Part shown: one piece after another, positions 7,731 through 17,141 of the stretch
How positions within the stretch are numbered: the first letter of the stretch is position 1
Layout of the letters: each line of letters starts with the position of its first letter
Source of the DNA: Nonomuraea terrae
GTDB taxonomy: Bacteria; Actinomycetota; Actinomycetes; Streptosporangiales; Streptosporangiaceae
Assembly (NCBI RefSeq): GCF_004348995.1
Contig: NZ_SMKQ01000012.1
Span: forward strand, 1-64,000
Direction of reading: 5' to 3'
DNA length: 64,000 nt
Notes under the pieces: model-generated
The model's database searches: none
Told to the model about the DNA's origin: nothing
The model's input: the letters and a program-made list of their open reading frames with translations, nothing else
Made by a program: the position numbers and the translations under genes

Positions 7731-8963
7731 ATGCAACACGTGATCCCAGCGACCAGCCTGGGCAGCCGGGACAGAACGCTCCGGCTGGCATTCGTTTCCG
7801 CGGTGGTCTCCCTGGTGGCCGCGTTCGCCGCAGTGGGCTCGACGATCCCTCTTTTCAACATTTACCGAGCCGAGGACGGGTTCACCAACGCCGGCATCTC
7901 GCTGACCGTCGTCGCCTACTCCGCCGCTACTCTTGGCACACTGCTGGTGCTGGGACGACTGTCCAATCAGGTGGGCCGACGGCCCACCGCGATCGCCAGC
8001 CTCGGACTGCTGGTACTGGGTTGTCTGCTGCTTTTGAACGTGCACGACATCGGCATCTTGATCGCCGGTCGGCTCCTGATGGGTCTTGGCGCCGGGCTGG
8101 CCAGCAGCAGCCTCACCGCCTACATCGTTGACGCCGCACCGGCCAGGCCGGCTTGGCTGGCCTCCGTCGCCTCCAGCCAGACAGTCATGCTCGGTCTTGC
8201 CGTCGGCGCCATCGCCTCCGGAGCCCTGGTCCAGTTCGGCCCCTGGCCGCGCGAGCTCATCTACCTAGTTGCCGTCGGTCTGCTCCTGCTGTCTGCCGCT
8301 CTCATCGCCATCAGCCCGGATACCGTGACTCCGGCGCCGGGCGGTTGGCGATCACTGCGCCCCAGCGTTCGCGTACCGGTCCGAGTCAGGCATCTGCTTC
8401 CCGTCGCGGCCGCGGTGTTCCTGGCCACCTGGGCGACCGGGGCGTTCTACCAGGCCCTCGTGCCCGCACTCGTCGGAGATCAACTTCACACCACCAGCCC
8501 GCTCATCCTCGGACTGGTGTTCGCCGCCTACATGGCCCCCAGCGCACTCGGCGCCCCCCTCGGCAGCCGGTTCACACCCGCGGCAGCCCAACGCCTCGGC
8601 ATGATCGCCTTCCTGGCCGGATGGATCGGCATGATCACAGCGATCACCACCGGCGCACTGCCGTTGTTCATCGCCGCAACCATCGTTGCCGGGGCCGCTC
8701 AAGGCATCGCCATCGGCGCCGCCACCCGTGGCCTGCTCAGCGGCAGCAGGCTGACCGACCGCGCCCCGATCTTCGCCGTGGTCTATCTCCTCAGCTACAG
8801 CGGCGCGACCATTCCCAGCCTCATCTCGGCTCAACTCTCCAACGTCTTCTCAGTGCCGCACATCGCGCTCGGGTACGGCGCACTTGCCCTCATCGCCACC
8901 CTGTTCACCGTCATCGCCGCACGCGACCCGCACACGGCCACGACCAGCCCGCCAGATGAGTAA
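7731..8963 (+). CDS. MFS transporter
   Basis: This protein is about 410 residues long with twelve-helix hydrophobicity. The ATG at 7731 is preferred to upstream starts because GAGAGAAAG lies just before it and the family N-terminus follows. AAFAAVGSTIPLFNIYRAED is in helix 1, GRLSNQVGRRPTAIASL is a clear motif A (GxxxDRxGRR-like) and LLMGLGAGLASSSLTAYIVD is in helix 4-5. It belongs to the general efflux MFS group. It is not closely similar to the MFS at 5996. Substrate unknown. Confidence 0.88.
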   Translation: MQHVIPATSLGSRDRTLRLAFVSAVVSLVAAFAAVGSTIPLFNIYRAEDGFTNAGISLTVVAYSAATLGTLLVLGRLSNQVGRRPTAIASLGLLVLGCLLLLNVHDIGILIAGRLLMGLGAGLASSSLTAYIVDAAPARPAWLASVASSQTVMLGLAVGAIASGALVQFGPWPRELIYLVAVGLLLLSAALIAISPDTVTPAPGGWRSLRPSVRVPVRVRHLLPVAAAVFLATWATGAFYQALVPALVGDQLHTTSPLILGLVFAAYMAPSALGAPLGSRFTPAAAQRLGMIAFLAGWIGMITAITTGALPLFIAATIVAGAAQGIAIGAATRGLLSGSRLTDRAPIFAVVYLLSYSGATIPSLISAQLSNVFSVPHIALGYGALALIATLFTVIAARDPHTATTSPPDE

Positions 8964-9225
8964 GCATGACAAACCTCACCGTCACTCAGACGTCACTCGA
9001 CGCCGAGCAGCGCGCCGCCCGCACTCGTCCACGTTTGTCCATCGTCGCGCGGATCGCACGCGGCATGGCGAGTTCGCAGCGGAGTCAGCCGACTGATGCG
9101 CCCGTTATGTGTCGCTTGAGGAACGTGTGCTCTTCGCGTCGGGCAGCCGGAGCACCCATTCGCCTTTGCCCTGATTTTCTGGGCCCTTGCGCAACATCGT
9201 CGTCTTCGCCGGGTATGCAGCGCTG

Positions 9226-11085
9226 ATGAGCACCACGCCCATCGCCGACCTCGCGTTGGTGTCCGATCGCCATTCCGCCGGTCTGATCAGCCGGGACGGA
9301 TCGGTCGAGTGGCTCTGCTTTCCCCGGTTCGACGGGCCCTCCGTCTTCGCCCGACTGCTGGACGACGAGGCCGGGCACTGGGCGATCCGCCCGGCCGTCC
9401 CGTACGAGACGACGCGCCGCTATCTACCGCACACGATGGTGCTGGAGACCACCTTCCGCACCAGGAGCGGCACGGTGGTCCTCACCGACGCCCTGCTCAC
9501 CGGCCCGGACGACGGCGGCCACCGGCTCGGCGCCGGGGTACCGCACCTACTCGCCCGACGGGTGTCCGGTGTCGGCGGCGAGGTGCCGATGGAGATCGAG
9601 TACCGGCCACGGCCGGAATACGGCCTGATCCACCCGATCCTGTCCGTCGTCGACGGCGGCGTGACCGCCCGCGGGGGCGCCGAGTGGCTCGTGCTGACCA
9701 CGCCGGTCCCCCTCGCCATCGGCGACTGCGGACACGGCGTGTTCACGGTGCGAGAGGGCGAGACACGGCACTTCGGGATGCATCGCTCGACGCTGCAGGA
9801 GACCCCCGCACGGGTGTGGGGCCAGGCGGAACTGGCGGCCCGGCTGGACGACACGATCATCGCCTGGCAGTCGTGGTCCAGCCTCCACCAGGCCTACGAC
9901 GGGCCGTGGCGCAACCTGGTGCACCACAGCGGGCGGGTGCTGGAGGCGCTGACCTTCCAGCCCAGCGGCGCGATCGTCGCGGCCGCCACGACATCGCTGC
10001 CCGAATGGGCCGGCGGTGAGCGCAACTGGGACTACCGGTACACGTGGGTACGGGACGCGTCACTGACCATGTACGCCCTGTGGGTCGCGGCCTGCCCCGA
10101 CGAGGCGAGCGACTTCTTCGCCTTCCTCACCACCGCGGCCCCGTCCCTGGGCAAGGACCGCGCGCTGCAAATCATGTTCAGCGTCTGCGGCGAGCACGAC
10201 CTGAGCGAGCGCATCCTGCCGCACCTGCGCGGCTGGCGCGGCAGCCGACCGGTACGCGTCGGAAACGACGCGTGGGGCCAGCAGCAGATCGACGTGTACG
10301 GCGAACTGCTCGATGCGGCCATGCGCCTCGAACACCAGATCAGCGACATCGACGACGACGTCCGCCGCTTCCTCCTCGTCTGCGCCGACACCGCGGCCGA
10401 GCGCTGGATGGAAAAGGACCGGGGCATCTGGGAGATACGCGGAGAGCCGCAGCACTTCCTGTACTCCAAGCTCATGTGCTGGGTGGCGCTGGACCGCGGC
10501 ATCGCCCTCGCCGGCCTTCTGAGGGGGCAGGAGCGTGTCGAGTCCTGGCGGCAGACCCGCGCCGAGATCCGCGAAACGCTGCTGCGCGAGGGCTGGAACG
10601 AGCGAGTGGGGGCGTTCACGCAGGCCTTCGGTTCCGACGAGCTGGACGCCAGCACCCTCATGGTGCCGATCACCGGCTTCCTTCCCGCCGACGACCCGCG
10701 AGTGCTTTCCACGATCGACGCCGTCGCGGACCGGCTCACCGACGGCCAGGGCCTGATCTACCGCTACCGCACCGCGGGCGGCATCGACGGCCTCGCCGGC
10801 GAGGAGGGCGCCTTCCTGCTGTGCTCGTTCTGGCTGGCGCAGGCGCTCGCCATGTCCGGGCAGGTCGGCCGGGCCAGGGAGGCATTCGAACGAGCCGCCG
10901 CGCGCGCCAACGACGTGGGCCTGCTGTCGGAGGAGGTCGACTCCGGGAGCGGCGAGCTGCTCGGCAACTTCCCGCAGGCGTTCAGCCACATCGGGCTCAT
11001 CAACGCCGCCTGGGCCATCGACGAAGCCGAACGGACCGCGCGGGCCGGCGCGGGTCGCGGGAACGGCAATGATCGGATGGCGTGA
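9226..11085 (+). CDS. GH15 glycoside hydrolase (glucoamylase or trehalase type)
   Basis: This protein is about 619 residues long. The N-terminal beta domain opens with TPIADLALVSDRHSAGLISR and GSVEWLCFPRFDGPSVFARL. The (alpha/alpha)6 barrel contains ERNWDYRYTWVRDASLTMYA (around residues 265-285) and SEEVDSGSGELLGNFPQAFS near the C-terminus, with the expected catalytic glutamates. Actinobacterial enzymes of this architecture include cytosolic trehalases as well as glucoamylase/glucodextranase, so specificity is open. No signal peptide is seen if the ATG at 9226 is used, so it is probably cytoplasmic. It overlaps the aquaporin-like gene by 17 bp, indicating an operon. Confidence 0.9.
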   Translation: MSTTPIADLALVSDRHSAGLISRDGSVEWLCFPRFDGPSVFARLLDDEAGHWAIRPAVPYETTRRYLPHTMVLETTFRTRSGTVVLTDALLTGPDDGGHRLGAGVPHLLARRVSGVGGEVPMEIEYRPRPEYGLIHPILSVVDGGVTARGGAEWLVLTTPVPLAIGDCGHGVFTVREGETRHFGMHRSTLQETPARVWGQAELAARLDDTIIAWQSWSSLHQAYDGPWRNLVHHSGRVLEALTFQPSGAIVAAATTSLPEWAGGERNWDYRYTWVRDASLTMYALWVAACPDEASDFFAFLTTAAPSLGKDRALQIMFSVCGEHDLSERILPHLRGWRGSRPVRVGNDAWGQQQIDVYGELLDAAMRLEHQISDIDDDVRRFLLVCADTAAERWMEKDRGIWEIRGEPQHFLYSKLMCWVALDRGIALAGLLRGQERVESWRQTRAEIRETLLREGWNERVGAFTQAFGSDELDASTLMVPITGFLPADDPRVLSTIDAVADRLTDGQGLIYRYRTAGGIDGLAGEEGAFLLCSFWLAQALAMSGQVGRAREAFERAAARANDVGLLSEEVDSGSGELLGNFPQAFSHIGLINAAWAIDEAERTARAGAGRGNGNDRMA

Positions 11086-11944
11086 GGTCACCGCCGAGTT
11101 CGCCGGGACGGCGCTCCTGCTCATGCTCGTCGTCAGCGCGATCGTCGCAGGCTTCGCACCCGGCTCGCCGCTCGTCGATACGGTGCCGAACGAGGACCTG
11201 CGGCGGCTCGTGACGGGCGTCCTGTCCGCTACCGCGGCGGCGGCGATCGTCTACTCGCCGCTTGGCCGGATCAGCGGCGGCCACCTGAACCCCGCGGTCA
11301 CGGCCGCGTTCTGGTTGCTGGACAAGATGACGTCCGGTTCGGCGCTGAAGTACGCCGCGGCACAGGTGGCGGGCGCGATCACCGGCGCGCTGGCGGCGCT
11401 TCTGGTGTGGGGCGGCGCGGCGGTCAGCGTGCGGGTCGGCGCGACCGTACCCAAGCTCGGCGGCGCGGCCACCGCGCTGGTCGTCGAGGCCGTGATGACG
11501 TTCCTGCTCCTCACGGTGATCCTCACCTTCGTCGACCGGCCGAGCCTCATGCCGTACACCGCGGCCGCCGCGTCATCGCTCGTGGCCGTACTGGTGTTCA
11601 CCGAGGCGCCGGTGTCCGGGACCAGTCTGAACCCCGCCCGCAGCATCGGCCCCGCGCTGGTCAGCGCCACCTGGACGGGACTGTGGGTATACCTCGTGGC
11701 ACCGACACTCGGCGCGCTCACCGCGGCGCTGCTGCACCGGCGCCTGTGGGGGACCGTGGCCTGCGCGAAGCTCATGCACGACCCCACCTACCCATGCCGC
11801 TTCCTGAACTGCGCCTACACCTCACCCGACGAGCGCATCCGGCGGCCCGTCCGCACCCGCTCCGCAGCTCTGTCGCCCCTCCTCGGCATCGGCCGGTGGC
11901 GACCGCGCGCCCGTCACCACCGCTCACGGAAGCACCGAAGATGA
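11069..11944 (+). CDS. MIP/aquaporin-family channel
   Basis: This 291-residue membrane protein has both NPA half-helices: GGHLNPAVTAAFW near residue 72 and GTSLNPARSIGPAL near 188. Six membrane spans are expected. The last 50 or so residues form an arginine-rich tail after GRLWGTVACAKLMHDP-like sequence, an unusual extension. Water or small polyol conductance is inferred from the family. Its start lies within the end of the GH15 gene, so the two are cotranslated. That would fit osmolyte handling if the GH15 enzyme is a trehalase. Confidence 0.9.
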   Translation: MIGWREVTAEFAGTALLLMLVVSAIVAGFAPGSPLVDTVPNEDLRRLVTGVLSATAAAAIVYSPLGRISGGHLNPAVTAAFWLLDKMTSGSALKYAAAQVAGAITGALAALLVWGGAAVSVRVGATVPKLGGAATALVVEAVMTFLLLTVILTFVDRPSLMPYTAAAASSLVAVLVFTEAPVSGTSLNPARSIGPALVSATWTGLWVYLVAPTLGALTAALLHRRLWGTVACAKLMHDPTYPCRFLNCAYTSPDERIRRPVRTRSAALSPLLGIGRWRPRARHHRSRKHRR

Positions 11945-12009
11945 AGCCGATCGCCGTATATCCCGGAAAGGTGAACAACACCCACGTCAGGGACGCCACC
12001 TGCCTGCAG
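11941..12009 (+). pseudogene. N-terminal stub of a glucose-dehydrogenase-like MDR gene
   Basis: A frame opening MKPIAVYPGKVNNTHVRD resembles the first residues of zinc-type glucose/galactose 1-dehydrogenases (MKAIAVxPGKPNSxHL). It dissolves after about 23 residues. It overlaps the stop of the aquaporin gene by four bases, as an operon member would. The likely reading is a deleted third gene of the GH15 operon. The family match is short. Confidence 0.45.
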
Positions 12010-12312
12010 ACCAAGGCGGCACACGGCCAGGAGCAAGGCCCGGCTGTCCCCGTTCGAGGAGCTCGTCACCGCCGCACATCGGGCGGCCCAACGCTGTTCG
12101 AGATGATCGAAGGTTCCGACCGGCTGGGAACCGATTCCGATGATCACGATCACCTTCGTATCGGCGGGGAGGTGCCCGGTCGTGCCCACGTCGCCACGTC
12201 GGGGTCAAGGGTTGCGATCAGCAAAGCCAGCGGGGCTGTTCGCCGGCGGCGAGCGCGCGGGGGCCGGCGGTTCGCCGGCTCATCCGTCGTGCACGCGAGC
12301 GGGCGCGGACCT
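12010..12312. other. no supported gene
   Basis: This degenerate stretch lies between the dehydrogenase stub and the convergent P-type-ATPase-like gene. No family match was recognised in any frame. Confidence 0.45.
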
Positions 12313-14226
12313 TCAGGCTCCACCCTGTCCCTTGACGCCACGGCGCTGTACGGCTTCCGCCTGCGCGCTGCGGTGGGCGGACGAGTGCAGCCGGGTGAGG
12401 ACGTCCTTGGCGGACGTGGCGTTCCGGGGCGTGGTATCAGCGAGGGACGGGATCGGGACGCGGCCGGCGCTGCGCCCGGCCCACTCCCCCAGGGCGACGG
12501 CCATCACCGAGGCGCCGGCGTTCACGAGTTGCCCCCGGTGAAGCGACGTCGCTTCGGGGCCCGCGATCACCAGCAGGCCGCCGACGACGGCCGCGGCGGC
12601 GCCAAGCCGTACGCCGTTACGGCTGACGCGCACGGCTCTGGGCAGGCAGCTCAGGAGCAGATGGGCGCCGGTGAGGTCGCCGGCCACGTGGGCGTCCCAG
12701 GGCACGGTCCCTGACTGGTCCATCACGCCGACGCCGATGTCGGCATGAACCAGGCCCTGACAGGACCCTCGTGACACCACGACGACGCAGTGCCCCTCGG
12801 ACTGCAGCTCGACAACCGCGTCACCGAGCTCGGGACCGCCGGGAACCAGCCGCTCGATGGCGAGCCGCTGGGCGAGCGCTTCGTCGTCTCCCGCGAGCAT
12901 CACGGTCGTCGCCGCCTTGGCCGTGTCGACGACGGCCTCAGCCATGGGGTCGATCTCGCGGGCCAGTCCGGCGACCGCGACCAGGCGGCCTTCCCTGGTC
13001 ACTCCGATCGGCAGCAACCCTCGCGCTCGCCACTCGGGAGCCTCCGCCGGGAGGTGCTTGTCCAGATCGGCGACCGGTTCGACAACCGCGTCCTCGCCGG
13101 TCCGAGTCCTGGACGGGTCGGCGAAGTCGATCAGCGAACAGCACCGGGCATAGAGCTCGCCGGTGTCCAGGCCGGCGCTGAGAGACACCAGCCGGTCGAT
13201 CGTCCACGAACCGGTGGTGATGGCGTCGGCATCGAGGATCACCGTGTCGACGCGGTCCATGTGGCGCAGCGTTTCGGTTTCCAGGACGATGGAGCCACGC
13301 CGCCCCAGCGCGCGGCTGACCGCGCACGCGAAGGCGTCGCGGCTGACGGCGGCGACCGTTGGCGTGGCCGAGATCAGGATGGCCAGAGCCCGCTGCCTGC
13401 TTCGCGTGGCGACCCGGGTGACGGCGTACCCGCCCGCCGCCGCCGGGCTCGCCACGTCCGCGTAACGCTCGATCGGGCCGTGGGGCCGGTGGCACGGCCG
13501 TGGCCGCGCCACCGTCTTGATGTGCCGGTAGGCGCCTGCCTGCTGAGCGAGCCGCTCCTCCAGCAGCTCCCAGGCCTGCCGGCCGGCTCGCGCCTCGACG
13601 TAGTGGCCGGCGGACACGAGCGCGTTCACGACCAGCGCGACCGGACGCAGCGTCAGCGTCTGCGTGATCATGGTCGCCGAGGTGAACAGGGCGTTCGTGG
13701 CGCGGCGGCCGAGGAGCCGGTCCAGTTCCTCGCGCAGGATCGGCGTGGAGTCCGCCAGGTGCAGCAGCGCAGGGACGGCAGGGGTGAGACGCGGGAGCCC
13801 GGCTGCCCTGCCGGCGAACGCCAGTCCGATCCCCGTGACGCCGGCGGCCAGCCGTATCGTCGCGCGTACGTGCTCCTCGGCCAGCCGGATCGGCGTGTGG
13901 CGCGCCCGCTCCTCCTGTTCGTCGAGTTCGGCGACGATCGCCATCAGCTTGTCCTGGTCGACCTCATCTGGATCGCAGCCCACGAATACGCAGCCGAGAC
14001 GCCCGTTGACCTCCGCTCGATCGACTCCGGGTTGTTCGAGCAGCATTTCCTCGAGTCGCCCGGCCGCGGTCTCCGTACCGGGTCCGCCGATGCCGTGCAG
14101 GTCGATATGGAGCCCTCCCGGGCAGGTGGCCAGCCGCCGCGGGCAGGGGACCGCACCCCGTAGAGGGTCGGGCAACACCCCACGGAGCAGCGTCACTGAC
14201 GTCATGAGAACGCGGGTCAGCAACAC
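12313..14226 (-). CDS. P-type ATPase-like membrane protein lacking catalytic motifs
   Basis: This protein is about 637 residues long from a GTG preceded by GAGGAG. An N-terminal HMA-like segment (GGLHIDLHGIG, later RLEEMLLEQPGVDRAEVNG) is followed by hydrophobic segments and a cytoplasmic region like mycobacterial CtpI-type P-type ATPases. Where active enzymes have DKTGT, this one reads TVILDADAITTGSW. The GDGxND hinge is replaced by VVVVSRGSCQGLVHADIGVG. It therefore cannot form the usual phosphoenzyme and is either a regulatory or structural homologue or half of a split tandem transporter. No partner ATPase is seen in the window. The membrane part is consistent with a helix pair near the C-terminus (GAAAAVVGGLLVIAG). 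Confidence 0.75.
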   Translation of the reverse strand: MLLTRVLMTSVTLLRGVLPDPLRGAVPCPRRLATCPGGLHIDLHGIGGPGTETAAGRLEEMLLEQPGVDRAEVNGRLGCVFVGCDPDEVDQDKLMAIVAELDEQEERARHTPIRLAEEHVRATIRLAAGVTGIGLAFAGRAAGLPRLTPAVPALLHLADSTPILREELDRLLGRRATNALFTSATMITQTLTLRPVALVVNALVSAGHYVEARAGRQAWELLEERLAQQAGAYRHIKTVARPRPCHRPHGPIERYADVASPAAAGGYAVTRVATRSRQRALAILISATPTVAAVSRDAFACAVSRALGRRGSIVLETETLRHMDRVDTVILDADAITTGSWTIDRLVSLSAGLDTGELYARCCSLIDFADPSRTRTGEDAVVEPVADLDKHLPAEAPEWRARGLLPIGVTREGRLVAVAGLAREIDPMAEAVVDTAKAATTVMLAGDDEALAQRLAIERLVPGGPELGDAVVELQSEGHCVVVVSRGSCQGLVHADIGVGVMDQSGTVPWDAHVAGDLTGAHLLLSCLPRAVRVSRNGVRLGAAAAVVGGLLVIAGPEATSLHRGQLVNAGASVMAVALGEWAGRSAGRVPIPSLADTTPRNATSAKDVLTRLHSSAHRSAQAEAVQRRGVKGQGGA

Positions 14227-14648
14227 GCTGTTATCCTCCTCGCGGACGAGGGGGGCGTCCTGATGTGCGTGATGGTGCCGCCGGCGTGTGAGGCACCTCT
14301 GGTGTGCGGCCGTGCCGCCGTCCCTCATAGCTCTTCCTCGATCAGGTACGCCGGAAACTCCAACGGCCCACAAAGAGGACAAGCGGGTCAATGCTTATGG
14401 GCGGCCACCGGTCGGCCGTCGCTGGTCGGTTTGCCAGCCTGGTCACGGTGACCTGCATGCCCACCGCGTACCTGATGCTGACCATCCCGATGTCGACCAG
14501 GCGCGAGCACGCTGCCGGTGGCCGGTGGTCACCCCAAGCGTCGACCCATGGCACCGCCGGACCGCACCGGGATGTCGGGGGTACGCGACCTGCAGACGGT
14601 GCCCCCGCCCACGACAGCGAGCACGGCGGCTCCCGAGAAGGATCACAG

Positions 14649-14803
14649 ACCTCACGATCCGTCTGAAGATTCGAGACGAGGCATCCCTCAACGCCGAGAA
14701 AACCACCATCAGGTGAAGCGTGCGAGGACGGGGCGAGCAACTGGCACACCCCGTCCCCGCCTTCGCCGGCATCGATCTCCTCCACGTGCGGACATGGCCG
14801 TGA
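14649..14803 (+). pseudogene. remnant of a histidine-kinase sensor domain
   Basis: Residues LTIRLKIRDEASLNAEKTT and, after a frameshift, EQLAHPVPAFAGIDLLHVR align with LAIRYKVRDEVFLNAEQVA and GELPHPIPPSAGIDLIQLV of the sensor kinase at 14807-16207. The remnant is on the opposite strand and ends four bases from the kinase stop. It is therefore an inverted, decayed paralogue of the kinase N-terminus. No other gene is supported between 14227 and 14648. Confidence 0.75.
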
Positions 14804-14806
14804 GCA

Positions 14807-16207
14807 CTACTCGTGCTCGGCGGTGACCGGATGGAGGGGAGCGGCGACGCACTCGGAGCTTCCCTCCAGCAGTGGCAGCCGGAGAACGAACCGGGCGCCG
14901 CGAGGAGAGTCCTCGATGCGCAGAGTTCCCTGGTGGGCGTGGGCGATGTCGCGGGAGATCGCGAGCCCGAGGCCGCTGCCGCCGGCCTCACGACGACGTC
15001 CGTCCTCCAGACGTACGAACCGCTCGAAAACTCGCTCACGGTCGGAGGGTTCGATGCCGGCCCCGTCATCGGCCACCACCAGGACCGCTTGGCCATGGGC
15101 CCAGGTGACGCACACGGCGACGTGGGTCTCGGCGTGCCGCCGCGCGTTGGCCACCAGGTTGCTCACCAGCCGGATCAGTTGGATCCGTGAGCCACTCACC
15201 CACACGTCACCGACCACCCGAACCTGCACCGGCACATCGTGCGAAGGCATGCCCGCCTCCTGCTCGACCAGCGCACCGAGGTCGATCGGCTCGTACGGCG
15301 TCAGCTCACCGTCATGCAGCCGGGCCTGCAGCAACAGGTCCTCCACGATCGCCTCGAGCCGGTCGCCGGTCGACAAGGCCCCGCGGATCGCGTCACGAGG
15401 ATTGACACGATCGGGGTAACGGAGCGCCTCCTCCAGTTGCAAGCGCAGGCCGGCGATCGGATTCCGGAGCTCGTGGGCGGTGGTGGAAGCGAGCTGGTAC
15501 TGCTCCTCCACCTGGTGCAGAGCCCGGCTCGTCATCCGCCACGTCAGCCGCCCTCCCACTACGGTCATCATGAGTGCGGCCACCGCGATGACGTATTCGA
15601 GATCATGCGCCATCAGGTAGGAGGGCTCAGCCGCTCCCGCGTAAACGACGGAGGCGTCGGCAGACGGTGAGATCCTGTCGGCCATCAGCAGGACACACCT
15701 CTTCCTCGAACACTCGGTCCGCCGCTGCAGCGGATGGGTGGGCGTCGGCCTCAACCCGCTCAGCGGCGGCCGACCCGCCGCCTGAGGGCTGGAGCCGACG
15801 ACTTTGCCCCGGGCATCCACCAGTTGGATGAGATCGATGCCGGCGGAAGGAGGGATGGGGTGCGGCAGCTCACCAGCCCGCGCCTGGGCACTCCACCGGT
15901 CGGCGACCTGCTCGGCGTTGAGGAACACCTCGTCCCGAACCTTGTACCGGATCGCCAGCTCCAGGCTCACGCCGACCACGGCCGCGACCACGAGCACGAG
16001 CAGCGTCACCGCCGCTGTGTAGCGCACACGCATGGAGCGCAGCGGCAAGGTACTCGGCACCGCTCTTCCGGCGCGGCCGATCAGCCTGTCTGAGCGACCA
16101 CGGCCCTGCGGCCCGGGGCCGGTCTCGGCCTGCCGGCACATCCACGGCCTCGTCTTCCCAGTTGATCGCTGGCCCATACCGGCGTCGATGGACTCAGGAA
16201 CAGCCAT
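14807..16207 (-). CDS. two-component sensor histidine kinase
   Basis: This protein is about 466 residues long, starting at an ATG with AAGGAG seven bases upstream. A first membrane segment (TAAVTLLVLVVAAVVGVSLE) precedes an extracellular sensor region. A second segment (VIAVAALMMTVVGGRLTW) leads into the kinase. The H-box is STTAHELRNPIAGLRLQLEE, the N-box NLVANARRHA, the G1 motif DDGAGIEP, the F-box RVFERFVR and the G2 motif GGSGLGLAIS, so all catalytic elements are present. No response-regulator gene is adjacent, which is unusual. A regulon palindrome lies about 175 bp upstream. A decayed copy of the sensor region abuts its 3' end. Confidence 0.92.
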   Translation of the reverse strand: MAVPESIDAGMGQRSTGKTRPWMCRQAETGPGPQGRGRSDRLIGRAGRAVPSTLPLRSMRVRYTAAVTLLVLVVAAVVGVSLELAIRYKVRDEVFLNAEQVADRWSAQARAGELPHPIPPSAGIDLIQLVDARGKVVGSSPQAAGRPPLSGLRPTPTHPLQRRTECSRKRCVLLMADRISPSADASVVYAGAAEPSYLMAHDLEYVIAVAALMMTVVGGRLTWRMTSRALHQVEEQYQLASTTAHELRNPIAGLRLQLEEALRYPDRVNPRDAIRGALSTGDRLEAIVEDLLLQARLHDGELTPYEPIDLGALVEQEAGMPSHDVPVQVRVVGDVWVSGSRIQLIRLVSNLVANARRHAETHVAVCVTWAHGQAVLVVADDGAGIEPSDRERVFERFVRLEDGRRREAGGSGLGLAISRDIAHAHQGTLRIEDSPRGARFVLRLPLLEGSSECVAAPLHPVTAEHE

Positions 16208-16630
16208 CTGCGAACTCCTTGTCGGGTGGCCGCCACGCACAACACTCGGAGGAACCGCCTGTCGGCCGCGTCAGCCTGGATATGGGCTGGAGGTCCGCCG
16301 GGGACATCTGTCAGAGCTGCGTGGTCCTGACCACAGAGGCGCCCTCTCACCTGGTCGAAGCATCGCACCAGGTTACATTTTGGACGATTGCGTCCAGTTT
16401 GCGCGATTTACCCAAGCATGTCAAATGGAGTCAAGGTCGAGGCTGTGACGCGCCAGAGCTGCGCTGATGCGACGAAGGCCTCGGCAAGGCAGCTGGAGAG
16501 AACCACCCGTTGGTCGACTGCCTGCCCGACAGGCTGAACGGCGGCGTCGTAACGCGGCCGGCGAGAAGACAGGGTCGATCTCATCGCGCCTAAGACATCT
16601 CGATTCACCCGACCCGGATCGCCCGACAGA
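16208..16630. other. intergenic, no gene seen
   Basis: It holds the palindrome at 16381-16396 and otherwise only short frames without recognisable family features. Confidence 0.45.
16381..16396. promoter_or_regulatory. regulon palindrome (TetR operator candidate), site 5
   Basis: TGGACGATTGCGTCCA has perfect arms and a near-consensus core. It is upstream of the histidine kinase (minus). On the plus strand no good gene follows. Confidence 0.7.
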
Positions 16631-16939
16631 TCAGGGCGAGCAGAATCGGAGCCGGCGGGCGAGCTCGTCGGCCGACTGGGCATCGGTAGCCACCCTGGCC
16701 GTCGTCAGGTCGGCGACCAGCGCATCACGCCACTTCTCGAGCTCCTGCATCGAGCGCAGCTGCTCAAGCATCTGCTTCTGCTCGGAGAGCATGCGGTTCG
16801 CCTGCAGCGCGATCACCTCAGCGACCGGCGCGTTCTTGTTCGGAAAGTACTGATACGACTGTGACTTGCTGATGCCGCGGGTGCCCATCACCTGTGCACT
16901 CAAGATCCACCCGTGCGCCCGGATGTATGCAGCCGTACG
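16631..16939 (-). pseudogene. truncated TetR-family regulator
   Basis: The frame contains RTAAYIRAHGWILSAQVMG and GTRGISKSQSYQYFPNK, a TetR helix-turn-helix closely like GVSKSQLYHHFDGK in the regulator at 39471. It then has ELEKWRDALVADLTTARVAT. It lacks a proper start upstream of the first helix. It also stops after about 90 residues of the usual 200, so most of the ligand-binding domain is gone. A regulon palindrome lies 40 bp upstream, as expected for a former autoregulated repressor. Confidence 0.75.
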
Positions 16940-16979
16940 CGGCCGCCTCCTTGACCGGTGATCCGATCTGCCTTAAAAC

Positions 16980-16995
16980 TGGCCTAAATCGTCCG
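16980..16995. promoter_or_regulatory. regulon palindrome (TetR operator candidate), site 6
   Basis: TGGCCTAAATCGTCCG has one arm mismatch and a variant last base. It lies between the TetR remnant (minus) and the DUF5709/molybdopterin-oxidoreductase genes (plus, 17142 onward), so it could have served both. Confidence 0.62.
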
Positions 16996-17141
16996 TTTTT
17001 CCTCCGGAAGCGGTACAATCCCTGAAGCAAGTTCGCCCCTGCCGCGTTGAGGCATACGTAGCTGACACGCCGTGATGCTCGAGGGCAGCCGCCAAGGACA
17101 CGTTGCCTGGCCAACCACGCAACATATGCAAAGGAGACCTC

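Noticed and set aside
8966-9225. Small gene (frame opening MTNLTVTQTSLDAEQR) after the second MFS gene
   Set aside because: There is no clear ribosome site, the composition becomes shadow-like, and there is no family resemblance.
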